Made by a program: the position numbers and the translations under genes | Part shown: positions 1 to 9,468 of the stretch, in pieces | Layout: each line of letters begins with the position of its first letter | Position numbering within the stretch: the stretch's first letter is position 1 | Assembly: GCA_013368325.1 (NCBI GenBank) | Contig: JAACJK010000149.1 | Coordinates: 1-17,449 of the forward strand | Source: Ephemerocybe angulata | Lineage: Eukaryota > Basidiomycota > Agaricomycetes > Agaricales > Psathyrellaceae | Direction: 5' to 3' | DNA length: 17,449 nt | Notes under the pieces: model-generated | The model's input: only the letters and a program-made list of their open reading frames with translations | Database searches by the model: none | What the model was told of the DNA's origin: nothing

Positions 1-2280
1 TAACGACCAGGCGAAGTGGCAGTTCCGTTCTTATGGTACAAGCAACTGGAACCGCAAAGCCACCGAATACTCCGTTGCCATTGGAAAAGCGAAGACGAGC
101 AAGTGTCTTGGGGTTGACGTATGCCCCAATCCGGCCTGTGTACGCCCAGTGAAGCCAAAACCGATCCCAGCACTCAGGAGAAGCAAATTCACGCCGGCTG
201 CGCCCTATGCGGGTCCGGTCCACTTGTCCACCATGACTGTGCCGCCAGGTGCCATCGGTATCGTGCAAAGGACATCAAGACTGGTGAAGAATACTTCCGC
301 TGGGAGCACGAAGGATATCACGACCACCCACGCCACCACGAGCCATCTCTGTTTCAGAAACTGCTCAACTCGATGCTCAAGTCGTGCGTGGAGGGGCGAA
401 TGCAACAGTTCACGCTCTTCGCACCGGTGATCTGAATCCTGGATCCGTGCCCTTGCCCGACATTGCGCCTGCTCTTGCTAATCCAGCGCCGCTCGGTACT
501 TCGTCGCCAAGAGCCAGGCTCGGACTGGAGTTACGAACACAACGCCGAAGAACACTACTGCTGGGGCCACAATAAAACAAATTCTAGGTCTTAACAGCGA
601 GCTCGGGGAGCCGTTTCTGATATTCTCGCAGCTACATGACCAAGGATTATTCATTTTCCGGACAGCATTTATGAACTCGGTGCTGGAGGCGACTGTCGAT
701 GACTGGGTACTCGACAAAGACACTGTTGGCTCTCGACACGGCTTTGTAACAGATGGAAACCATTCTTACTTCAAGGATGGTGTTCTTCTCTCAACATCTG
801 CATTCAGCGAGACGCTGAAAGCTTGGGTCCCAGTTCTATTTACCCTCGTTTTTGGTGAAGACGCCGCCACCATCGCCCGCACTTCAAGCATCTGAATGAT
901 GCTGTCATGGCCAAGTCCAGCGCGACGGGCTTCCATTCAAAAAGGAATACCTTCTCAATGTACGTCGCTTGACGTCGCCTGCTGCAACCGCACGCAGCAC
1001 ACGCTAATGCGCTAATGCTTATTTTGCTATAGGTCATGGACTTCTCGCAAGCTCAGCGGAATGCGCATGCAGAGGAATATGCCGTTGCTGTTGCGCATAC
1101 CATCCCGGAATTTTCGAACCTTTCTCTGGAAGCGCAGGCAGCCAAATGTTAACCTCCGTGAGGAGGCCAAGTCACTCGAGGTTGGGTGCGAGTATCACTT
1201 CTGGGCCCAGGCTACGCGGGTCCAGGAAACAGCTGCTTTGGTCGACCAAAACCGTGTCTCAGACTTCGCTTACATACTGCGGAAGATGGTATCACGGAAA
1301 ACCTCGAGTGACGATTTTGACCTCTTGGTGGCTCGTTTCAGACGAGAGTTTCCGGATGCAGCTGGATGGTTATCTTGGTGGATCCAGCCCGCCATTTGGG
1401 AATGGTGTTTCCAGCAAAAAGCACGATTGACCCCGACGTAGCTAAGAAAGTACCTTCGACGTCAAACGCAGCAGAGCATGGGCATTCATTGCTCAACCAT
1501 GCGGTTGGAAGTGGGAACGATCTCCTCGAAGGAATACGGAAGTATATCTGCACGTAAAACACTTTAACTCGGAGTTCGCGTCGATCAATGTGCGTTCCAT
1601 TCCACTTACTCGGGCCCATATACTAACAGGATAATACATATAGCCGGGCACTTCACGCCATCGGGGCCTCGAGAGCACCGTGCACCCCAAAAAGGTCAAA
1701 TTCTTCGAGAACGACGGCCGCGCTCCAGATACTGTTGGCGCTCTCAGGAGCTGCAGCCTGCTACTAACATGGGCCTCGAAGCACTTTCCCGCCTTCCACT
1801 ATATACCCATCATTCAAATGGCTTAGTCCGAACTCGTGCTTCTGGGATCACGGTATCGAGCTTTTCTTCCGAGCGTACCTTCTATGGACGGTGGACATGC
1901 GCACGAAGTTTCTTAGCCTCCTTCCAGGTGATAGCTTCCTGATGTTACTGGCAACGCACTTTGATCGGCGCCTCAAGCTCATTACGAGCAACAAGAAAAA
2001 GGATCTCAACGCCCATGCTCTGCTTGTCCACGCATTATCGGAGCTTCAGAAAGCCTTGCGTGCACGGATTTCGAGCAATGGCTTCCAGAGCTTAGCTCGT
2101 CCGGGCATCATTCTGCGTTATGCTGGATTCAGCCTATGATGAGGTGAGCATGGATATTAGGTTTTTAAGAGGGTCGAAAAATCTGATATACCCTGCCCCA
2201 GGACTCGAGCCATGTTTTGAGGCACAGAGGTACATGGCTGTTCAATACTCCGTTGAGTCAGCCTGTGGTGCGGGGCACCG
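1..2280 (+). pseudogene. 5' half of a GCM1/WRKY-type zinc-finger transposon-derived gene, frameshifted
   Basis: Remnant of a fungal transposon-derived protein that enters from the left edge. Collinear protein blocks lie in successive frames. A zinc cluster starts CLGVDVCPNPAC-VRP (about 104-150) and, after a frameshift near 190, continues CALCGSGPLVHHDC and EGYHDHPRHHE. A PLPDIAPALANP block follows (about 445-485). A transposase-like core runs through LFIFRTAFMNSVLEATV and HGFVTDGNHSYF (494-865), then VMDFSQAQRN (1033). Next come EVGCEYHFW, FPDAAGWLSWW (to about 1400), STSNAAEHGHSLL, FFENDGRAPDT (about 1690) and NSCFWDHGIELFF (about 1830). Frame changes fall near 190, 400, 490, 865, 1145, 1400, 1540, 1660, 1810, 2060 and 2400. 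Introns remain visible at about 960-1032, 1590-1643 (branch TACTAAC) and 2144-2201, so this is not a processed copy. The order of blocks resembles an Agaricomycete GCM-domain, MULE-like family as I recall it; that family name is from memory, not from a search. Confidence 0.72.
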
Positions 2281-4972
2281 ATGCACGCAGTACCCGAGAG
2301 GCCCAAGGCCATCATGCATCCACACTGCGAGTATGCGCTGCGCTCCAGAATTACTGAAGATGGACACCTCGATCGGACTAGAAGAATACTTCTCAAACCT
2401 CGCTGTCATACTCCCAACCAGGAGCTACATCCGTCTATTGCTGCTGGTCAAACTCCATGTGCAACGGATGGATGTGAACTGAATGCGGCTCCATCAGCCG
2501 TCAACTTCTACTGGCCGCTAATCTTGACAGTCGGGTCGAACCTTTCAGACGGAAAGCGGCGGGCCCACAACCATCTCCGATTTGACGAAACATTCAAGAT
2601 TATCTCCCCTGACTCGGAGATTGTGTATACCCTCGTTGGGCGTATCATTCATAAAAAGGATCACTTCACTGCTGAGCTTATGCTCGGCGGAGTTTCCTAC
2701 ACATACGACGACATGAACTCGAGGCTGCGTAGAGCTAAAAAGGGCACCCATCCCTTACAAAAGCGGACGACCGACGAATCCTACTACGTCTACCACCGCA
2801 CCAGCCAGCTGGGAATGGTATGTGTTCAAATACATGTGTCCACGGTATACTCTGGTCTTACGCTCTCCTGGCAGACGACTCAGTCCATCCAGAAAATGAA
2901 GGACAACTTTCACCACTACGAGCGAGTCAGCAGTGTTGGCTCAATTCCAAAACGACCTCTCAGCGTGTCAGACGGCAGCTCTTCTGGGTCGGATATTGAA
3001 ATGGGGTCTACCGCATCCAAGTCCAGTCGCTCTGATGGCACGGTTTACGATAACGACTTCAGCTCCGAGGATGAACCACTCATTCACTCAATATTTGAAT
3101 CCAAGTCTCTCTGGGATGATGACATCGATGGACCCACAGAGACCAACACGCCGGGTCCAAGCAACAAGCCGGGCCCAAGCACGAGCTTATCTGACGCTTT
3201 GGCTCTTTGGGACAAAGTTGCAAAGGCAAAGGTGAAGCCCGCTGCATCAGTCACAGCTGATATTGCTATTCCATCTTGCGAGACATGTGGGCTAGATGGC
3301 GCAGCCGCGTTGTCCACGATTCTCTGTCATCTGTGTAAGGTGGTCTGGCATTCTTCATGCATGCGCCGGTTTCTTCCAAAAGATCATCTTGATGACATCG
3401 ACTTTCTGTTCTGCTGTCCTCAATGCAGGTATGCAATTAACGGTCGCTGGGATCAGTCAATGTACAGTGTATTTCTACCATTTTCAATGACTCACTCACT
3501 TACTTGTATTTGATATAGGCTTGGTCGCTTCCTCCTGGTCAACGTGCACCAAATCACCAGACTGAACAACCGAAAATCGTATCCAGCGCAGATTATCTCC
3601 CGTACTAATGACACGGTTACTCTGCAGTGGCACAAGTACAATGACTGGCCTCAAAAATCTCCGGTCATGGTGTCAGATACCTTCACACTATCTGTGCAGG
3701 AGTGTTATAGTATGCTCTGGCGAGATGACTTCGCAACAGATTTACCAGTGAGTGTCATTCTTTACTGAACACTTGCAAATCCGCATATTCATTCTCTTAT
3801 TTTGAAAGAACTCATTGGGCTCAATCGTCTGGCCAATTGTGCTCTATGATATTACAAGCGAAGAGGACGTCGAAGCACTGTGGGAAGCGGACTCACTTGG
3901 CATACTCTCTGCTTTGAAGGATGCTGAGACTGCCATTGTGGAGTTTGTCACTGGTATCCGATACCATCCCATCATGAATGTGCTAATGGAGTGGATGGAG
4001 GAGCTCCCGCTCTCCACGCCTAAGCGTCACTTTGCTCGAAAAAAGCATCTCCTCCGCTTCCCATCGAAGATGTTTTCAATTCCCCTCTTTCCCGGACATC
4101 GAGCGGCTATCGATAACTACATCTCGATGACATTTGCAGAGCTCTTAGCAGGGAAGGAAGAAGAGCACATCTGCGTCGTAGTCCTCCTTCGACTTTTGGT
4201 CCTCCGCAAATACCTCAAGCTCGAGCCGTCCGATGACGCAGAAATATTCGAACTTTCGCGCATTCTCACAGAGAAGGAGTACAGCATGACTACGGAAAAT
4301 GACATTGCGACTCGATCACGAATCCAGCGGCTACTCACCACGCATGAACGGGCATTCTACTGCAACCGAGCCAACCTTCTGGGGAACTCTACGCTCGATC
4401 CAACCCCTCAGATCACATCATCCACCATCGCATCCGAGGACTGGAGTATGAATACGCACCTCCTCAAAGGGCACTCGCAAATTCAACGCAAAATCGGTGA
4501 TGTACCAGTGGAGCATCCTGCAAACCTTATTCGCATTCTGACTGAGGACGGTTCCCCATACATCATGGGGACATTCGTTCATGATTACAAGGATGATATG
4601 GCGTTGTTTGGTTCCACACCCTATCCCTTGAAGACTCGCCCCCCTCGGGACCCCGCTTTGGGCCCAGAACCATTCCCCTTCAACCCGAACGAGCCACCAT
4701 CTACCCCCAAGGGCACATCTACCTTTCGGGTGATACACCCAAGCAACCCCATGCCCTCGAAGCCCAAGCCGAAGCCCAAGAAGAAGGAACAAGATCAATT
4801 GGCTCACCTCCCAGGCCCAGTCCCAGTCCCAGTGGCAACTCGCCTTACCAGAAAGGTGACTATGGATCAACGGTTACAGGCAGAGAAACGGAGGGGAAGA
4901 GGAGAAGAGGAATCAGAGGAATCTATTCCTGGGAGTAAAAAGCGGATGAAGAAGCGCCACGCCGGTGTTTGA
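2281..4972 (+). CDS. 3' half of the same transposon-derived gene: conserved HFT/YDDM block, PHD finger and basic tail
   Basis: Four exons join in phase: 2281-2817, 2875-3428, 3519-3747 and 3809-4972, giving about 827 codons. All introns are GT-AG (57, 90 and 61 bp). Family-like sequence begins near 2430 (PCATDGCELN, then FYWPLILTV). It continues YTLVGRIIHKKDHFTAELM and SYTYDDMNS, a block also expected in the C-terminal region of this family. An acidic, serine-rich linker follows. A PHD finger at about residues 333-383 before splicing has the ligand order CxxC, CxxC, HxxC, CxxC (CETC, CHLC, HSSC, CPQC). The next exon carries a conserved YPAQIISRTNDTVTLQW block. The last exon is a long helical region ending in Pro-rich and Lys/Arg-rich tracts (KPKPKPKKK, KKRMKKRH), likely nuclear. 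The apparent ATG at 2281 is probably not the true start, because the gene began upstream in the broken half. It may be transcribed as a remnant, a pseudogene tail, or an exapted PHD protein. Confidence 0.62.
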
Positions 4973-4985
4973 CTTACCAGACTTC

Positions 4986-5390
4986 GATGGCACCGATGCG
5001 CGCCTCAATATGTGCGCCATCAACTATTTATTGCACCACTACTGAACCTGAGCTCGTTGCCTCTCCAAACTCCGTACAGTATATCTAGTGTATATATATA
5101 ATGTACCCAGCCCGCTTTTTCTCATATTCTTTGGGTGGTTGTTGCACGGTGAGTAGATTCGTGCCCGACAGACTCTGTATTGATGGCACCCAACGGGCGG
5201 CATCATCGACCATTCATTGCACCGCTACCGAACCTGATATCGTCACCTCTCCAAATTTTGTACACTATATCTAGCTTATACCTCTGATGTACTCAACTTG
5301 GTTTCTCCAATTTCCTTTAGATAGTTGTTGCACGGTGATTAGATTTGTGCCCGACACACTCTGTAATTGATGGCACCCATGCGACAATAT
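4986..5390 (+). repeat. Imperfect tandem direct repeat, about 190-bp unit, two copies plus the start of a third
   Basis: Unit 1 is about 4986-5181 and unit 2 about 5182-5368. Each opens with GATGGCACC. Both then share a TTGCACC-CTAC-GAACCTGA block, CCTCTCCAAA, a TATATCTAG block, GTTGTTGCACGGTGA and GTGCCCGACA-ACTCTGTA in the same order. GATGGCACC recurs at 5369 followed by CATGCGACAATAT, which resembles the start of unit 1, so a third copy seems truncated there. The repeat sits directly after the stop codon of the transposon-derived gene and may be part of its 3' terminal region or 3' UTR. No coding potential was seen. Confidence 0.75.
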
Positions 5391-5485
5391 GTAATTGTAT
5401 ACTTCGATGAGATGTACGGTATACTAATAAACTTATATAACTCATGTATTCCGAGGTCCCACCTGTAAAGAAAATCTTTTCACGC

Positions 5486-5600
5486 AAGCCCACCGCAAAT
5501 TGACGGTCACATACCGCAAATTCAATGCAAGTGAACGCAAATCACCGCAAAGTCGACACAAATCACCGCAAGTCAACGCAAGGGCCCGCAACTTGGCGCG
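5486..5600 (+). repeat. Cluster of ACCGCAA-type motifs
   Basis: ACCGCAA occurs at about 5492, 5513, 5544 and 5565, with variants CGCAAGC, ATGCAAG, ACGCAAAT, ACACAAAT and ACGCAAG between them at roughly 10-20 bp spacing. The cluster has the look of subterminal repeats of a DNA transposon, as in families whose transposase binds short subterminal motifs. A second small cluster in the same orientation lies at 5919-5943. No terminal inverted repeat could be fixed by eye, so the element type is open. Confidence 0.5.
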
Positions 5601-6007
5601 TGGGAATCAACCAATGCTGGACATCAACTCCATAGTTTGGGGAAGACGTTGGGTTCCAGTGCCCAGAGTCGTTGTGTATGGGGTGGGTCATACTATATAT
5701 ATAAAGATAGTTCTCGTATAGCCCTATTTCATGCTCTAGAGTCTGTCACTTGCCCAACCATCGCTGGAATTGGACCAACTTTGACATATTATCAGGTATT
5801 CCATAGGGACCTCCTCGCTTTGTTATTTCCATACTGGTGGATTGTACTGACTTATATTGGTTTATATAACTATGTAAGTACACTTCCAGGCCCAAAAATT
5901 CCATTTTTCATATATCTACCGCAAATGACCGCACCGCAACGCAGGTTTTTTGACCACCCTCATGGAGGGGACTTGACGTGCTATTCGTAACAGTTCCACA
6001 CGTTTGG
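5600..6007. other. AT-rich non-coding stretch with a strong TATA sequence and a second ACCGCAA cluster
   Basis: There is no credible gene here. TATATATATAAAG lies at 5694-5706, a strong polymerase II TATA-like word. Two to three ACCGCAA-type motifs lie at 5919-5943. A perfect 5-bp inverted repeat CCCTC-ATG-GAGGG lies at 5957-5969. Together with the motif cluster at 5486-5600 this could be a short non-autonomous element or a remnant of one. Confidence 0.35.
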
Positions 6008-6189
6008 ATGCCCTCCCCAGGAGGAAATGAAGGGGAGCTGTACCAGCCCTTTCAACAGGCCCTGTTGGCGAGAGCCGTTGAACTCAACGATGCTGTCACA
6101 ACGTTCAAGCTGGACAGATCCACGAAACCCCACCCCCAGTTGTAAAATGTCTGTCCCGGCGTCCAACCTTCCCAAGGCCAGAAGAAGTG

Positions 6190-8718
6190 ATGAGAATGAC
6201 AGGACGACGGGCGTCTTTTGAGGATCTTACTTCGTCCCTATCCGCCATCCAACGGGGATTGAAGGAGAAGGAAGCGTGGTTGGCGCTGATGAAAAGTTGC
6301 CCCTCCAAAAGCATACCAATGAATGGAGGGAGTCCCGACGTTTCTCGCCATGTGGGAGTATGGGCGAATGGAATGTTGGCTGCCGACGTTGCTTGGCTAC
6401 TCGCCATAGCCACGGTTCCTGTTTTCGTTCTGGAAAAGTTGGCTACAACGCATCCGACAAGCGCACCTGTCCCTGCTAGGCAGAGTCCACAAGTCTACCC
6501 CAACTTTTACGCCGGCACCTACTCACGTCTCCTCTCTGATCGTGACCAGCCCTACTTTCTTACCCTGGCTTCTGGATCCAATGTTAAACTCGAACAAATC
6601 TCCACATGCGAAAACGGAAATGCAAGGCCGGACAGGCCCTTTCAGCCTTCAGAGCAGTCTGTGGCCTCGTCATCACAACGGCTTCCGCCAGGGTCGGCGA
6701 CGTGGACCAGTGCTGACACTTCGAATGGAGCAGGGTCTTCCTCACCGTGCGCGTCAGGAAACTTGGTTCGGAGAGGGGTTCCAAGCTCGCATAGTACTGG
6801 TATTCCTTCGTCAAGCTGGCCAGAGGAGATGAAGCGGGAAGTCTGGGATACCTCCGGTTGGGGTGCCTCCTGTTGGGGTGCCTCAGGTTGGGGTGCCTCA
6901 GGTTGGGCCGAGCCAGACGCTGGGACGGCGTTGCCACTGTTGGGCTCGGAAACGAGCTCCTTGACCTCTATGACTGGGCTCCACAGCAGCAGGTGCCAGG
7001 AAAAGACGGCGTCACCAATCGCGGGAACATCCTCTCTGGAGCCTCCTCAGGCCCTTACCCCCGCCGATGAGCAGAGGCCTCGATTGCATGTTGAGGGCGA
7101 TACTTCCTTCTGGCTACCGCCCGCTATCACTGGAAGACCCCTTAAACCCGGCGAAAAGGCTCCAAAGCAGCTCAAGTCGACAAACTTCCGAGAGGTTGGA
7201 ATCGACGATCTGAAGCTTCTTGATCCGTTACAACTACCCCTGGAGCATGCTGGGGACGAGACCGTTATGCTTCTAGTGGGGAATCGGAATCGCGAGTACG
7301 ACGAGCTCTCCGAGAGTGATGATGATGAAAGCCAGGATTTCGTCGACACCCGATATATGTATGATCGCGTCCGATGGCGCAGATTGAAGTTCAAGAAGGG
7401 GCTGTCGCAGGAAGGTGTTTATTACAACGCGGATATATATGGGCTACCTTTGCCTTCCCTTTCCTACTGGATGATCGATAAAGGGAAGGCCATCCCTCTC
7501 CGTTCATCTTTGTGGGCTTATTATTCTGTGCGGCCTACAACATATCCAAACGATGGCGTCGCTCCTACCTTAACATCTTGTAGCCCCCCTTTCAGCCCCG
7601 TGGCAGCCACGGTAATTGTGCTCCCTGCTGTCTAGCGTATTCAGAAGCATACTGACCCATGTTCCTTCTCAAGTCTAACCCTCTTGTTTCTGGGAGTGAG
7701 ATCACAGACCAAGGCACTCAAATTGACGGGTCGACAGGCTCGGAGGCAGGACTAGTGGGTACGCATATGACTGATCATGACTGCCTTGCGTTGGGAGGAT
7801 CGGTGAGTGTCGTCCATTGCATGTCCTTGGCAGATGACTTATAGCTTTTTTTTCTCCTAGGACCTGCAAGGAGGAGTGGAATCTCTGACGGAGCCCACCT
7901 CGCCTACAAGCATCGCGCAGCCGCTTGACCTGGCAAATGATGATCGCATGGCAGAAGCGACATCTGAGGGGAAGCAAGCGGGGGTTACTTTGGAGGATGG
8001 CGAAGTGACTGAAGGGCCCTTCCCGAGTGGAACTCCTGACAGGGTGGATGGATCGGACTGTAGTACCTTGAGCGGTGGCGAGGGCAAGGACAACGGCACT
8101 ACTCCGACAAAATTCATGCGAGTACATTCCCGCTTGGGCAGTTCCGCCCTCGTGGCGGCGTCAATCAACCATCTGTGCGCCCAACGTTCATGTAGAACTG
8201 GCGTGTATTCGATTCACATGGAGTCAAGTTCTCATGCACACAGTACTCTGCGCTCCTTCATATTGGCGATAGACAATTGTCTTCAAGCTGGAATTCTGTA
8301 CAGGCATCTGCATACGTCTTCATCCTTGTTTCAGGCAGCCTTTGTATCTGAAGAGGATGCTGCACGCCTTGTGGTGGGCTCCAACGATCTATGGACATCA
8401 GTTTCGCCGCTGCCAGAAATTCAAAGTACTCCACCCGCTCCTACGAAGTCTTCGTCCTCAGGGCATAGGTTCCGACCTTACCCTGCTCGACACGTCCAAA
8501 GTGAAGGGGACCTGAATCGACAGCAGGGAAAGCGAGGGGGTGTCCGCCAAGCGCTATTTACCAGAACAGGGCTCCCTTTTTGGGATTATCTGGATAGCGT
8601 TCTTGGGACCCTATTCAACTTTCTCTTTTGTCCCCGAAAGAGCGAGAATATGTTGAGGAGAAGAGGAAGGAGAGGGATAACAAGCGAAGTACCTCTTGTT
8701 GACTTATTGCAGAGTTAG
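6190..8718 (+). CDS. Uncharacterised basidiomycete protein, about 802 aa, three exons
   Basis: Function unknown. Exons 6190-7611, 7674-7802 and 7861-8718 join in phase. Intron 1 (62 bp) has donor GTAATT, branch ATACTGAC and a pyrimidine-rich acceptor; intron 2 (58 bp) has GTGAGT and CTCCTAG. Residues about 8-35 hold SFEDLTSSLSAIQRGLKEKE, then HVGVWANGMLAADVAWLL and PVFVLEKL (about 54-84), a pattern I recall from an expanded Agaricomycete family. The middle is Ser/Pro-rich low complexity with a GWGAS repeat (about 223-240). A second conserved-looking block (about 398-446) has RRLKFKKGLSQEG, YYNADIYGLPLP and SYWMIDKGKAIP. The last exon is Ser/Thr-rich and ends in a hydrophobic stretch (FWDYLDSVLGTLFNFLFC) and an Arg-rich tail. 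The same frame is open upstream to 6082 (PEEVMRM precedes), and an ATG frame at 6008-6142 could be a displaced N-terminus, so the start is uncertain. Confidence 0.62.
6856..6912 (+). repeat. 15-bp in-frame tandem repeat encoding GWGAS
   Basis: Three 15-bp units (6856-6870, 6871-6885, 6886-6900) and the start of a fourth (6901-) encode GWGAS, CWGAS, GWGAS and GWAE. Units 2 and 3 differ from each other at one base, which points to recent slippage or unequal exchange inside the coding region. The repeat lies in the low-complexity middle of the 802-aa protein. Confidence 0.9.
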
Positions 8719-9468
8719 ATCCAAGCTCGATTTCTCTTTCATTATTAATTCATTCACTATATCTCGCGATCCTTGGTGATTGCCCTTCGCGCTTCGGCGT
8801 TGCATTATCCTTCTATAGCCAGTGAACATCTACATACTTTTCCGTTGCTGCCCCTGCTACGCCATCCAAATCCCTTATCCCTAATTAATTATATCTTCTG
8901 GACTGACTGGTGCCTCCGGAAAAGATCATGATCTGTCGCTGGCCTGCCAACTCCAATGTACATTGTGCTTCCTGCAGCCTTTTGTACATGTTTGGATCGG
9001 AGGTTATTGTTTGGTTTCATGCGTGATGACAAGCTCGGCGCTGAATTAGATTGATCTGGGCTTTGTTCAAACCGTCATCGTGCCGCACCCTTGATCATGA
9101 ATTTATCCTCTTGCTTGACATTCAACTATTACTGGTCATCTGGATATGAAACAGATTGGTCTGATTACTGAACTTTGTGCACTACTCGCATGGCTGCGAG
9201 TATTTCGCATGGCGCTTGTCTTTGCACCACATATGCGCTGATCAAGACTGTACATGTTGGCTGCCTATAAGCGAATCATCGTCACGATTATGTTTTGAAA
9301 ATCTGTATGCCCTCGAGGCTGCCACGGGGTGAGCCACGTTCCCTTCAACTATAAGAAACGGGTGTAAATATTGATCATGATCAGTGCCAACAGCTAGCCA
9401 TAGGATCTTTGGCCAGGCTCGAGCTCCCTTGGACTTCATAACCCAGCAGACGAACCCAGCAAACGGCC
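8719..9468. promoter_or_regulatory. Intergenic region and likely promoter of the 9469 gene
   Basis: No gene was seen in these 750 bp. It holds two perfect palindromes, GATCATGATC at 8924-8933 and TGATCATGATCA at 9372-9383, and a related half at 9093-9100. A TATA-like TATAAG lies at 9350-9355, about 115 bp before the ATG at 9469, and another (CTATAAGC) near 9266. The start context is CGGCCATGAG. The promoter role is inferred from position and these words only. Confidence 0.35.

Noticed and set aside
4418..4870. Minus-strand open frame of 150 codons
   Set aside because: Antisense to the last exon of the PHD gene; Trp/Gly-rich composition is what reverse-reading of Pro-rich coding DNA gives.
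6584..6937. Open frame of 117 codons on the minus strand with Arg/His/Pro repeats
   Set aside because: It is the antisense shadow of the GWGAS repeat region in the 802-aa gene; composition follows the repeat and there is no domain or intron evidence.
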